A DNA stretch of 64,000 bases from Lotus japonicus (taxonomy: Eukaryota; Streptophyta; Magnoliopsida; Fabales; Fabaceae), in assembly GCF_012489685.1 (NCBI RefSeq), contig NC_080045.1, positions 66,114,722 to 66,178,721 of the forward strand, given 5' to 3'. Both the position numbers and the translations under genes were made by a program. The notes beneath the pieces are model-generated. The model was given only the letters and a program-made list of their open reading frames with translations. It had not been told where the DNA came from and searched no databases. This document shows, piece after piece, positions 22,148-33,021 of the stretch; within the stretch, counting starts at the first letter, position 1, and each line of letters begins with the position of its first letter.

Positions 22148-22150
22148 CAA

Positions 22151-23470
22151 TATTTAGTTAAAGCTTAATTTATAAATTTGTATTCACAAAACTAATTTAT
22201 GTTGTTGAAATTTAACCAATCTGTGGCAATTGTAGTCACTCTAAAGGAGGCAGATTTTAATGCAAAATGCTTCGGACATATTCTTAACAAAGCTAAAGAT
22301 TTCATGGAAGGTTGCTCTCATAACAAGGTAAATGTCAAACATCCCGTCAATGAGTTTCTAAGCTTGTTCATATTTTAGTGATTTTAATGAAATGTGTGGA
22401 AGTGATTACCATTAAAACATGTGATGTAAATCAACCTAATTCTCACCTTACCCAACAATAAATATCAGCAACCTTTTAATTGGTTATTGTTACAAATGAG
22501 CTACATCAGTGATTACAGAAGGATCGAACTATAATCATTGAAAGTCTTAAGTCTGAGTCTTTGATTTCTCAGTGATATATAGAACTGGTAAACTAGGCAT
22601 AAAGGTTTTGGTCTCTTTCTATGGGAGGAAGCAAAGCTATGTCAACTGTTTCTTCTTGAATCAGAGATAATGAGATAAAATATATGAAAGAGAGAGCATG
22701 ATAAGAGAGAACACTAAGTGGACTAGATTGTGGGGAGCCAAAGCTGCTCAAGCTATCTGTGTATATGACTCATAAAGTCCCACATCGGCTATTTTGTAAG
22801 TTGCAGTAATCTGTTTGTGCTATAAGATGGGAGCGTTTTGTTCTATAAACCATACAGCTGTAAAGAATGTTGAAATATAGGATTATTTTTTATTCTTTTA
22901 AGCACTTTCTTTCTATTCAGCACAGCTTTCTGTTGTATTCAACAGGTGAGGAGTGGTGAAGAGAAAAAAAGTCTTTAACTTGCATCAATACAACAGGTGA
23001 GGAATGGTGAAGAGAAAAAAAAAAGCAAAGATGAGTTCTTAAGCTATAACTTAAGTCTAGGGGAAGCTTGTGAGAAGTAATTTTAATAAGGGTATGAGGT
23101 ATTTTAAAAAATTCCTCTAACACCTCTCATAAGTCTTCTCTTTTTTTCAAACAAGGATCACCCTGCAGTATTAGTTAAAATTAACAAATTGCTATGGACA
23201 TCAACCCCCTAGGGATATAGAATGATTAATCTTAAAAGATTTGTGAGATGTTTGTAACGAAGTCTATAATGTAATGAACTTTATTGGATAACCATGATAC
23301 ATTGAGAGCTAAATGTATATCAAGAAGTGATCATAACCATTGTCTCATTACAAACTACTGAAAGTAGTAAAACAAAACTAGTTTATGAACTAACTTCACA
23401 GTTCACACCAGTGAAGTTAAATATGTGGTGTAATTATGCACCATATATCTGCAAAGTTACTATTTTTTAG
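22151..23470. other. Spacer with relic snRNA module and AT-rich DNA
   Basis: It contains promoter module E (listed separately), a short tandem repeat of CAACAGGTGAGGAnTGGTGAAGAG near 22942-23015 and the 3' flank of P450 copy B. The segment 22238-22335 may be a decayed coding fragment but has no recognisable family. Confidence 0.5.
22777..22826 (+). promoter_or_regulatory. snRNA promoter module E, perfect USE
   Basis: GTCCCACATCG at 22777-22787 is an exact match to the plant USE consensus. TATAAG begins at 22821, 33 nt later. The expected U5 body is not recognisable downstream: only CAGCTGTAAAG and ATTCTTTTAAGCAC-like traces remain. Confidence 0.7.
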
Positions 23471-25364
23471 CTAGAGATGTTGTCTACGAGTGATGGGAAT
23501 CAAGCAGAGGTCATTTACTTTACTTAGAGTTAACCCAAATGACTCAGTCATGTCGATTTCTTCATTCTTCATTCCATTGGGAAGCTTCCAATCAAAGTGG
23601 TAAAGTAATTTGGCGAGTGGCAGCTCTATGTTGGGTAAGGCAAATGCAATGCCTGGACACATCCTCCTTCCAGCACCAAATGGGAGATATTCAAAGTTTG
23701 TGCCTCTGAAATCAATTTGGCTATTGAGAAATCTCTCAGGTTTAAAAGTCTCAGCTTCATCCCAATACTTAGGATCTCTTCCAATTGCCCAAACATTGAC
23801 ATTGACCCTGCTCTTAGCTGGTACCTCATACCCATTTATTTCACACCTCTCTCTACATTCTCTTGGAACTAAAAATGGTACTGTTGGGTGGAGCCTCAGG
23901 GTTTCTTTGATGACACACTTCAAGTATATCAATTGATGCATCTCTATTTCATCCACATTCCCCTTGCTATCAAACACCTGTCTTACTTCAGCTTGTGCTT
24001 CTTCCATCACCTTTGGGTTCCTTACCATTTCTGACATCCCCCACAACACAATCCCTGAAGTTGTTTCTCCACCGGCGGAGAACATATCCTGCAAATGGAT
24101 TAGTACCATCTATTATCTAAATTGGCATGCATTTTTCTTTCACACAACTAATAACATGAAGTTCTTCTATTTTCCTCCTAAAAGCTATCCAGGAACCTAA
24201 TAGTTTGTTTCTATTTTATTCTAGGTTATATAAAAAAAGGAAAACATGGTGCTATAAAGCTCCCGCTATGCGCGAGGGTTTAGGGAGGGGCTGGATCCAC
24301 TTTGTGGATCTAATGTAGGCTGTCTTACCTTGCAATTTTGCAAGATGCTGATTCCATGGCTCAAACTAGTGACCACTAAGTCACATGGCAGCAATCTTAA
24401 CGTTGTGCTGAGATACAAAATATGTTTTAATTGATACATTTTTCATTTTATAGGCTAACCTGAATGACTGCTTTAATATTGTCATCAGTCAAAGCATACT
24501 GATCCTGTTCCTGCTGCTCCTTTTGAAGCTTAAGAAGAACATCAACTAGATCTTCACACCCTGCAGCTTCCCTGTGCCTGCTGCTACTCATTTCATTTCT
24601 GTGATCATCGATGATGTCTTGCAATATCCTATCAACCTCTCTGTGCAGTTTTTCCATTTTGGCCTTGTCCTTACTCATCCTTTGAAGCACTCCTAAAGAA
24701 GGATAGAGATCAGCAACACAAAACCCTCCTGACAGATTCAATTTTTCCTCACTAGCTGATTTGAACACATGTTGGTGTTTGTTTATCTTCCCAAAAGCTG
24801 CGCGCGTTGTTATCCCATATGTCAATGAGAAGATTTTCTCACTGAGATTAACAACCGATCCTTCATCACTAGCAGATATTGCTTTAACAAGTTCTGACAC
24901 TTCTTCTTCTCTTATGGACCTGAAGGATTGTACTCGCTTAACAGCTCTATCGTGCATATCTTTCGTAGCTGCCTCCAGTATTGTCCATATGGAGCGAAAG
25001 CTATGTTTGTGGCATTGTAAGAACTTATTGTGGATAATAGAAAGTTTGGCCTGTCACAAAAGTTAAGGTCATGTGTTTTCATAACCTGTTCTGCAATTTC
25101 TGGTGAAGTGACTATGATGTGGGATACCTCTCCTAGTTTCAGGTGCATTAAGGGTCCATACTTGTTTGCCAAATTTCTGAAGCTGTGATGCAGCATCGAG
25201 CCTCCAATCTGGTGTAAGTTTCCTATGAGAGGCAGTGTCCATGGTCCTGGTGGTAAATTGGTGTTGGAGTTGCTAGAAGTTGATCTTTTAAGTAACTTGA
25301 ATAAGATGATGAGAAAGAGACTGAAGGAAATGGAGGAAATAGAGAAAGGGTGGTTAAGCTCCAT
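23471..25364 (-). pseudogene. Cytochrome P450, CYP71D-type, copy B, frameshifted
   Basis: Exon 1 is 25364-24460 (905 nt against 909 in copy A) and exon 2 is 24088-23471 (618 nt, same as copy A). Exon 1 has lost 7 nt near 24935-24939, just after RKICTIELLS, where copy A has AAGCG-CA-AAGCG and this copy has a single AAGCG. The frame breaks at about residue 145 and the normal frame resumes downstream in another phase. A 3-nt insertion elsewhere accounts for the rest of the length difference. Exon 2 keeps standard motifs: SAGGETTS, KETLR, FKPERF and FGAGRRMCPG. Unless a sequencing error is responsible, it encodes no full P450. Confidence 0.88.
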
Positions 25365-25621
25365 GGTGGTAACTCAGATATCTAATTAAGGATGGATTGG
25401 ATCCTCTGCACTTTCAGGAAAATGTAGATGGTGTTTAAAGACAAATTTTTCTCTTGTTGGAAAGGAAAAGGACAAAACATTGACAACCATAAACTTATCA
25501 AATATAGGAGATAATGCAGTTCAGTATATACTCTAGATTGATAATACTCTAGAGGATCCATGTCCATGTGTGTGATAAGGGCAAATGTTATCAAATATGT
25601 GGTGCTCTATTGTTTGAAATA

Positions 25622-25624
25622 TGA
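25622..25624. repeat. Probable 3-bp target duplication TGA, left
   Basis: TGA directly precedes the GGTTGTGTTTGGATG terminus and is repeated at 27351-27353 after the right terminus. A 3-bp duplication fits the PIF/Harbinger (Tourist) superfamily. Confidence 0.5.
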
Positions 25625-27350
25625 GGTTGTGTTTGGATGGGGGAATATTTGAGGGAAATGTAATTTTAGAGGGTATTTCAAATCCCTTCAATTAAAATAC
25701 CTTGTTTGGATATCTAATGTAGAGAATTTTCAAATTACTAGTAATTAAATGAGGTATTTTACTCAATAGAATTTAGGGTAATTGAAATCACCTCAAAATA
25801 GGAGGAATTTCAAATTCTTCATCTCTCCCTTAACCCTATCTAAATTCAGTAAAAAAAATTAATCTCGGCTAAAAACCCTAAAATCGGCCATAAACTCGAA
25901 AGTCAACCAAAAACTCAAAAATCGGCCCAAACCCTAAAAATTGGCCTGACACTAAAAAATCGGCCGAAAACAGAAAGATGGTCTTGAACCCTAAAAATCA
26001 ATCAGACTCTTAAAAATCGGCTGAAAACTCGAAAGTCAGCACAAAACCCTAAAAATTTGCCGATAACCCTAAGAATCGGTCGAAAACGTGAAAGTCGGCA
26101 TGAAACTCAAAAATCGACCCAAAACCCTAAACTCGGCTGAAAACTAAAAAATCGGCCGAAAACTCAAAATTCGGCCGAAAACTCTAAAATCGGCCCAAAA
26201 CCCTAAAAATCAGCAAAAAACTCAAAAATCAGCACAAAACCCTAAAAATCGGCCTGACACACAAAAATTGACCGAAAACCCAAAATCGGCTCATAACTCT
26301 AAAAATTGGCCGATAACCCTAAGAATCGGCCGAAAACGTGAAAGTTTGGCCGAAACTCAAAAATCGGCCCAAAACCCTAAAATCGGCCCAAAACCCTAAA
26401 AATCAGTCTAAAACCCTAAAAATCGGCCCAAAAACTCAAAAATCAGAACAAAACCTTAATATCGGCCGAAAACCTGAAAGCTGGCCCAAAACCCTAAAAA
26501 TGGGCTCGATTCTCAAAAATCGGCCGAAAACTCGAAATTCAGCACAAAACCCTAAAAATCGGCCGAAAACCCGAAAGGTCGGGTTTTAGGTTTTTTGGTC
26601 AATTTTTGAGTGTCGGGCTGATTTTTAGGGTTTTGTGCCGACTTTTGAGTTTTTGGACGATTTTTTAGAGTCGGGCAATTTTTAGGGTTTTCGGCCGATT
26701 TTTGAGTTTTCAGCCGATTTTTGGGTTTTGGCGATTTTTGAGTTTCGGGCCGAATTTCACGTTTTCGGCCGATTCTTAGGGTTATCGGCCAATTTTTAGG
26801 ATTATGGCCCGATTTTGGGTTTTCGGTCAATTTTTTAGGGTCGGGGCGATTTTTAGGGTTTTCAGACGGCTTTTGAGTTTTCGGCCGATATTTGAGAGTC
26901 ATGTCGATTTTTAGGGTTATGGGCCTATTTTTGAGTTTCGAGTCGACTTTCACGTTTTCGGCCTATTTTTAGGGATTTCTTGTCGTTTTAGGGTTTTGTG
27001 TCGACTTTTGAGTTTTCGGCTGATTATTGAGAGTCGGGCCGATTTTTAGGGTTTTCGACTGATTTTTAGGTTTTCGGCTGACTTTCGGTTTTTCAGCCAC
27101 TTTTTAGGCTTTTATGTCGACTTTTAAGGTTTCGGTCTATTTTTGAGAGCCGGGCTGATTTTTAGGGTTTTCGGCCGATTATATTAAGATAAAAACAATT
27201 TACCCAAACAAAGAATTTTACAATTGAGTGAATTTCAACATTTTATCCAAACAATAAAATTTGAAATTCAAGGGAATTCAATTGAATCATTTGAATTCCC
27301 TAGCATTTAAAATCCCTTGAATTTCTACAATCCCTCATCCAAACACAACC
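25625..27350. mobile_element. Tourist/Harbinger-like foldback element
   Basis: The ends are inverted repeats: GGTTGTGTTTGGATG at the left, CATCCAAACACAACC at the right. Subterminal sequence (GGGAATTTGAAATT/AATTTCAAATTCCC-like) is also inverted. No transposase is present. The interior is filled by the inverted minisatellite at 25850-27180. Non-autonomous members with GTGTTTGG termini are common in plants. The superfamily call rests on the terminal GG and the apparent 3-bp target duplication. Confidence 0.7.
25850..27180. repeat. Head-to-head minisatellite palindrome (AACCCTAAAAATCGGCCGAAAA units)
   Basis: From about 25850 to 26578 the plus strand repeats variable units of about 17-23 bp built on AAAACCCTAAAAATCGGCCG and AAAACTCGAAAATCGGCC. 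From 26580 to 27180 the same units run in reverse complement (CGGCCGATTTTTAGGGTTTT). The switch is the perfect inverted repeat AAAACCCG-AAAGGT-CGGGTTTT at 26566-26587. The transcript could form a long imperfect hairpin. Open frames across it are repeat-encoded and not genes. Confidence 0.9.
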
Positions 27351-27621
27351 TGAGGCTTTTGCTGTTAAGGGAATTGGCGAACCCAACTTATGAAAAACCT
27401 GTGCAGTGGAAGATCCATATTGATCATAGTGTATATCCTGATCCATTGGAGTTCTGTTCAAGCTGGAGGAATCGTTGCATATTGTGAATTTGCATGTCAC
27501 AGCAAGGTCTGTCTACAAATATGGTTTTGATAAAGGAAGGTAGAGTGAGTATGGATGGGAGATGAGTCTAACAAAACACTAGATTGTAGGGAACCAAAGC
27601 TGTTCATATGCAACTCACCAA

Positions 27622-27672
27622 GTCCCACATTGGTTATTCAGCAAGTAGGAGTAAACTGTTTGTGCTATATAA
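27622..27672 (+). promoter_or_regulatory. U-snRNA promoter (USE + TATA), U5 copy C
   Basis: GTCCCACATTG at 27622-27632 and TATATAA at 27666, spacing 33 nt, with sequence between nearly identical to copy A. Confidence 0.9.
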
Positions 27673-27694
27673 GATGGATGAGTTTCATTGTGTA

Positions 27695-27821
27695 AAGCAC
27701 GGAGCTGTGAGTTATGCACAGAGCGAACTATTCTTTCGCCTTTTACTAAAGAATACCGTGTGCATGTCTCATCAAGCAGCAAACGCCACTTTTTGGAAGG
27801 GTTCTCCTATGGGAGGACTCT
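27695..27821 (+). ncRNA. U5: U5 spliceosomal snRNA, copy C
   Basis: Stem-loop I is identical to copies A and B. The Sm region reads ACTTTTTGG and keeps the final GG, but has C in place of the first U after A. The terminal hairpin GGGTTCTCC-TATG-GGAGGACTC and the 3'-box-like CAATATTAGTTCAA are intact; the 3' box is the best match of the three. Probably functional. It lies outside the duplicated P450 unit, next to the foldback element. Confidence 0.82.
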
Positions 27822-28770
27822 GCAATATTAGTTCAAATTTTTATTATATTTTATTTAATAAGTCTCAGGGTGGTTTGTCTCTTAAGCCCAAGAGGCTGTT
27901 AGAAGTCACATTGTGGTTATGTTATAGAATTATTCACACAAAATAATTAGTAACCAAAGAGTAGATTGATTGGAAGCATCAATGGCAACTCACAATGTCC
28001 CACATCGTGCAGCCAAGAGTTGCATCCAAGTGCATGTGGAGAACAGAAAAAATTACTCAGATTCAGTACTTATATGAAATTTAATGAGTCAAGGCACATC
28101 TTGTTCAAAGTGGCTGGAATTTTTTCTATTGATCTAAACATGCAAATAGTATAGCTTAGAAAAACTAAGCAATGATTCAAATTTGTGCTCCCATTCTTAC
28201 TACTCTCTCATTCATCCTTATGAGTCTAGTTTGCTTACCACTAAACCAACACCACTTTGTTGGTATTTTTTTATGCGCGCATATTAAAAAAGGTGTAAAG
28301 AAGATGATATTTTTATGGTTAAAAGTGAAGATAGTGAATAAAAATAAAAATATTTTTTCAAACGCAATATACCATTTCTTCTCTCTTTATCCAAAGCAGA
28401 TAGTCATAATGCTGTAAAATTACCCAAGGAAGTTCAGCTCTCAGTAACATGGTTAGAAAAAAAACTCTTAACCATTGTGTTCTTAGAAGATTGTGTAAAT
28501 CTATCTAATTCTCACCGCATCCAACAGTAAAATCGGTATCCTTTTAATGGTGTTATTGTTAAAAATGAATTACATCAGTGATTACAGAAGGATTTATCTC
28601 TATGGAAGGAAGAAAAAGTTCAATGTTCATCCACTATTATCTTCCTCTTTAATCTGAGATGTTGAGATGAAACATATAAATATGAAAGACAGAGCATGGA
28701 AAAGAGAGGACACTGACAAGACTAAATTGTTTGGAGCCAAAGCTGCTCAATGTATGTGTCTATTCTACTA
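27822..28770. other. Spacer with an isolated USE-like site
   Basis: Contains an exact GTCCCACATCG at 27997-28007 with no TATA box 33 nt downstream. No gene is seen. The end of the stretch resembles the 5' flank of the other snRNA modules. Confidence 0.45.
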
Positions 28771-28776
28771 GAAACA

Positions 28777-28826
28777 ATCCCACATCGGTTATTTTGTAAG
28801 TAGCAGTAAACTGTTTGTGCTATAAG
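28777..28826 (+). promoter_or_regulatory. snRNA promoter module F, perfect USE
   Basis: ATCCCACATCG at 28777-28787 is an exact USE match. TATAAG starts at 28821, 33 nt downstream. Confidence 0.72.
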
Positions 28827-28839
28827 ATGAAACTGAAGA

Positions 28840-28900
28840 GCTGCGAAAATTAAACTATTCTTTGAAACTTCCAAGACCATCTCAGATTTTGTTTGCTCTA
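28840..28900 (+). pseudogene. U5 snRNA relic behind module F
   Basis: GAGCTGCGAAAATTAAACTATTCTTTGAAACTT aligns with the U5 5' region and the left arm of stem I (GAGCTGTGAG...GAACTATTCTTTC). The loop I core CGCCTTTTACT and the Sm site are missing. Confidence 0.5.
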
Positions 28901-29524
28901 CAACTTCCTCCACATTTACTTATGCATACATTGAGATGATTTTTATGCTATAGTTGATGGGAAAGTTGTAGAGAAAAAATTACTCTGATTCAATGATCTT
29001 GTGTAAGATAATAGAATATATGGGCTTAAAACATTTTTTTTTTAAATATACAAGGGATGAAAAATCACATCTCATTTATTTTACAGATTAAAATGATATT
29101 TAGCCCTTCTTATTTTGTAAAAGTTAGTTATATTTCTTTTATGTATTTGATGAGCAAAGTCACATCTTGTGGCTGGACTTTTCTCTGTTGAACTAAACAT
29201 ACAATTAACATAGCTTAGAGAAACTAATCACCAGACAAGAATACAAGGAAGTGATTCTTGATGAAAAAAAAGAAATTGATGACAAGAGTTTTTAACTTAA
29301 ATATAAACTTAGACAATCTGGCTTCTGAGAGCACAAACTAGTACATGTAATGGGGCTTGCCCATAAAAGAGGCTTAGCTTAGATGATTGATTTGACCCCT
29401 CATATTGTACATGTTTGGTTGCACGTTTGGAATCGACCACAAAATTACGTTAAAACACAAGCTACAATATGAAGCTTGTGCGCTGACAATACACATCCAA
29501 ATATCATGGAAGAGGCTTTGTTTA
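28901..29524. other. Intergenic
   Basis: AT-rich DNA between the snRNA cluster and the 3' end of the WD40 gene. The last 100-150 bp are probably the 3' UTR of that gene. Nothing else is seen. Confidence 0.5.
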
Positions 29525-32500
29525 TCACTGAAACCCTTCAACCTCAAAAACACGAGCTGTACCATCAATGGAAGCCGAGACAAGGTAATCCCGATTCGCA
29601 GAAAAAGAAAGAGATTGAATGGCATCAGAGTGGCCCCTGAATGTTCTTACACATTCACCAGAACGGCTATCCCACAATCTCACATTTCCATCAACACACC
29701 CGGTAGCTACATACAATGCACCAAGCCATGCCAAACATGTCACTCCATCCTGGCAACATGCAAAATTCATTTCATCAGTCATACAAATGAAAGTATAATT
29801 GCAACCAGAGTTCATTTTGTTTCTAAATACATAAACATGATACCAGATAAAGCAAGATTCTAACAAACCTCATGCTCACAAATGTTCCGGGATAAGGAGT
29901 GCTCTACATCCCAGATCATCAGTTTTTTATCCATGCCTCCAATTGCAGCCCAGGAATCACTATCACACAATTGTAAGGTACAAAATTCCAAGTCAGCAGA
30001 TCATATTAAACAAGCCATGTAATTATTGCATTGTTGAAATGATGTAGATACCTTGGTGCGAACCCAATACACTCAATGGAATCTGAATGAGAACTCAGGG
30101 TATTAACCACCTGTCAATCATGATACTCATGTTTCTTAGAACCTAGCATCAAGCTAAATTTATATGCTCAATAAAATTTGGAGCATGCAGAGGAAAATGT
30201 AACAAATAGCACAATGGTCAATGGATAAGTGATTAAAGTGTTTTGGTCTGGGCTCAAACACCAGTACTACATAAGCTACATTCTGCAACAACATTATTTT
30301 TCTAGAATATACATTTTCATGTGATAAATTCAAAACCAGTTTGGTCGACAACTTCGAGCTCATGTATTGCTAGCTCACAGAACCGCCAACCCAAAATTCT
30401 GATTAATCAAATTTCAAGGATCAATAAAGAAACTAATATCTCCACATATTTGAGCTGAGCATAATATGCCGTTCTTGATCCATAATGGAGGATGAGCAGC
30501 GACTAGTTTTTGAATTGAAAATCACTTAGGATAGTCTTGCTATTGTCACAAAAAAAATTCAAAAAGGCTAGTCTTGCTTTTAAAAAATTGTTGACTCAAA
30601 TTGTTGGAACTAACATTGGATAAATTGTTGGAACTGACATCGGATAATGTCATCCTTTTAAATGCTAAGATATTCGACATCAATCCCTGAATTAGAAGAT
30701 TTTATGATCAACTTTTGCTTTAAGCAACTATCTCTGACATATTAGTAGACTTTAAAAGTTGTAAAACTAAAATTAAAATCAAATGAGCCACAAACATTAT
30801 TCCAGACAGAACATCATACCCCCAAGACAAAAACACAAACCAAGACAAATTCATCTAAGAAAATAGTGCAGTAAATAGCAAAAGCAAAGGAAACACATAC
30901 TCTTCCTGTAGTAATATTTACAATATGAGCAGATCCATCCTTGGAACCAGTAAGAGCAAGGGTTGAAGTTGAACTTATTGCTAAGCATGTTAATCCCTCA
31001 GTATGGTATGGATGACCTAGAGAGAAAATTTGCAGGAACTGATTTTAAGCATTGCACAAACTGCAGTCTGTATTTTTTTCCTTTGGAAATTCCAGAAAAT
31101 CTATTGAGAAGTTTTTAAAAATAAATTATGGAGAAATTCAAGAACTTAGATAATATGAATTAGATCAATGAGTAATTGACAAAACTCATTATTGAACTAC
31201 AGAAAGCTAAATAAACTTTTGCAGCGCCGAAGCTTCTAGTAAAAACATTTGTAAATGAATAAGTAATACACCATCCACACTCTTGCATAAGAGGCAGGCA
31301 GAGGTGCTTTATGCACGGATAATGGAAGGAAAAGATTGCATGTCTTCTGATAGATGTAAGGAGAGGTGTTTCCAGTGTATAAAGCTTCCTACACTTATAT
31401 TGTAGTTTCTAAAAAAATATTAATAAAGTTAATAATAATTAGACTAGCTCATAAAAAGCAAAGACACTGTTAAGTGAAATTAACATACCCTGCACAACAT
31501 GAATGTTTTCTCCACTTCTTGGATTCCATATTCTCAAGGTTGCATCATCAGAACCAGTACATATAATTTTCCCTAAGGTACCAAGCAAAAGGAAATTCAA
31601 GAATGTAAACATACATTACGTAAATGATAGAAGTTAATAAAAGATGCACCAAGATGAAAAGAAATTACTACCATCAGGAGTAAAATCACCACAGGTCACA
31701 CTACTACCATGACCAGCAAACATATTAAGAAAGGCAGCATGATCGGTATTCCACATCCAAACTGTGGAATCCTCAGAACCAGCTAAGAGTATGTGTCCTC
31801 TTGGATGCCACCTGAGCCACTACGGGTTTCATGGCAACTAGTTTAGTAACTACTAGAGCAGGAAAGCTAGAAGATTTAACAATCTCATTCTCACCTCAAT
31901 GCCCCCTCCAGGACCTTCCAGTGGACCTTTCAGATTTCCAAATTCATCCCAGACTTGAACAATTCCATCTAGGCTTCCTGATGCAAGAAACTTCCCATCG
32001 TAGCTAAAAGCTAAACTAGCTATAGAATCTGTATGACCTGCACAGAATTAAAAAACAGACTCACCTGGACATTCAATATTGCAATGATCTTGACTATATC
32101 AATCCTCCTGTTGCACTTGTTCTAAATAGAAAAATATCGATCCACCAGTAGTAGCTTTTTTATCACGAAAATACCTTGAAGCTCAGAAGCCCAATCTCCT
32201 TGGCCAATCCTCCAGAAAAATCCTTTGTCATCACCACCCCCTGTTGCCACCAATGTCGCATCTGTTGGGCTACAGGCAACAGAGTATAGTTCCCCTATAC
32301 AAGAATCCAAGAAAGTATGGAAATATCACAAACTCCTCGCGAATATCTTACATATATATGATACTTGACTTCGATATATAGAAAAGGAACAGGAAAAAAT
32401 TATCAATTGGTTAATAGCACTCGTAACAGAATATGTGCCTACTTAAAATTCTGGAGGGTGTTGATTTTAACACCCCCACAACAATTTCCACCCCCTTTAA

Positions 32501-33021
32501 AGTAGTAATTTCATTAAATGCCCAATGTTTAAGGAATATGTTTGTGGTGGATGAGAATTGTTGGTGGGGGTGTTAAAATCGACACCCAATCCTGGATTTG
32601 AATTTAATCTAGCTGAAGACTCAGAAAGAACCAGGATGGCATAAGCAGAAACATAAACCAAACCAAAACGTAGCTTACCAGTATGACCAGTAAATATGTG
32701 TACAGAATCATCAACCTCATCTGAAATTGTTAAAATAACATTACTATCAATACACTGAAAAAATAATCTTAATAGTAAGCAGTTTGAACATAGAGAAAGC
32801 ATATTAATACAAGCCTGGAAACATTAAAAAATATTGAAAATTGTGTTTAGAAAGATTAACAGCAAGCTCATACCAACATGTTCGGTTTCAGAATCATCAT
32901 CAGCATCAGGAAGATCTTCATTGTCGAATGAAACTTCATGCATGATGTCAGACTCATCAAGGAACACTTCATTGTCATCATCTTCATCATCATGGACATG
33001 TGGAGCATTTGGGTCACTCAT
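29525..33021 (-). CDS. AAMP-like WD40 repeat protein
   Basis: Ten exons on the minus strand: 33021-32874, 32720-32679, 32294-32175, 32037-31895, 31819-31672, 31572-31489, 31016-30901, 30110-30052, 29959-29869 and 29749-29525. They splice to 1176 nt, 391 residues. The first 50 residues are very acidic (VHDDEDDDNEVFLDES), followed by about eight WD40 units, including HTGELYSVACSP, HTDSIASLAFS, GSEDSTVWMWN, GSDDATLRIWN, GSKDGSAHIV, GGMDKKLMIWD, GCVDGNVRLWD and SASIDGTARVFE. Acidic N-terminus, length and repeat order match angio-associated migratory cell protein, a conserved beta-propeller scaffold with a proposed role in ribosome biogenesis. Exon 5 is read from a GTAG acceptor so that WLRWHPRGH is in frame. 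Intron 2 carries a Mutator-type MITE. Confidence 0.93.
32447..32596. mobile_element. Mutator-type MITE with 9-bp target duplication, in intron 2
   Basis: The element is 32456-32587 (132 bp). It has inverted repeats GGGTGTTGATTTTAACACCC at the left and the complement of GGGTGTCGATTTTAACACCC at the right, each continuing into CCCAC-ACAATT. Flanks AATTCTGGA (32447-32455) and AATCCTGGA (32588-32596) form a 9-bp duplication with one mismatch, as expected of MULE-type elements. Confidence 0.82.

Larger units (their letters stand above)
17640..25600. repeat. Duplicated block carrying U5 snRNA and P450 genes
   Basis: About 17640-21300 and 21700-25600 are two copies of one unit: U5 gene, second snRNA-promoter module, then a minus-strand P450. 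The offset grows from about 4.07 kb at the U5 end to 4.32 kb at the P450 start, reflecting indels. Identity is near-complete over the snRNA flank (GGCATAGGTTTTGGTTTC to the USE) and high over the P450 exons and promoters. Part of the unit recurs at 27540-27830 and, more diverged, at 28540-28860. Confidence 0.85.

Noticed and set aside
26338..26953. Open frames of 83 and 133 codons on opposite strands (KNRPKTLK-type repeats)
   Set aside because: They are translations of the minisatellite units, with no codon bias or homology beyond the repeat.
25850..27180. Interstitial telomere repeat (AAACCCTAA motifs)
   Set aside because: AACCCTA occurs only as part of longer units with CGGCC; there is no run of AAACCCT heptamers.
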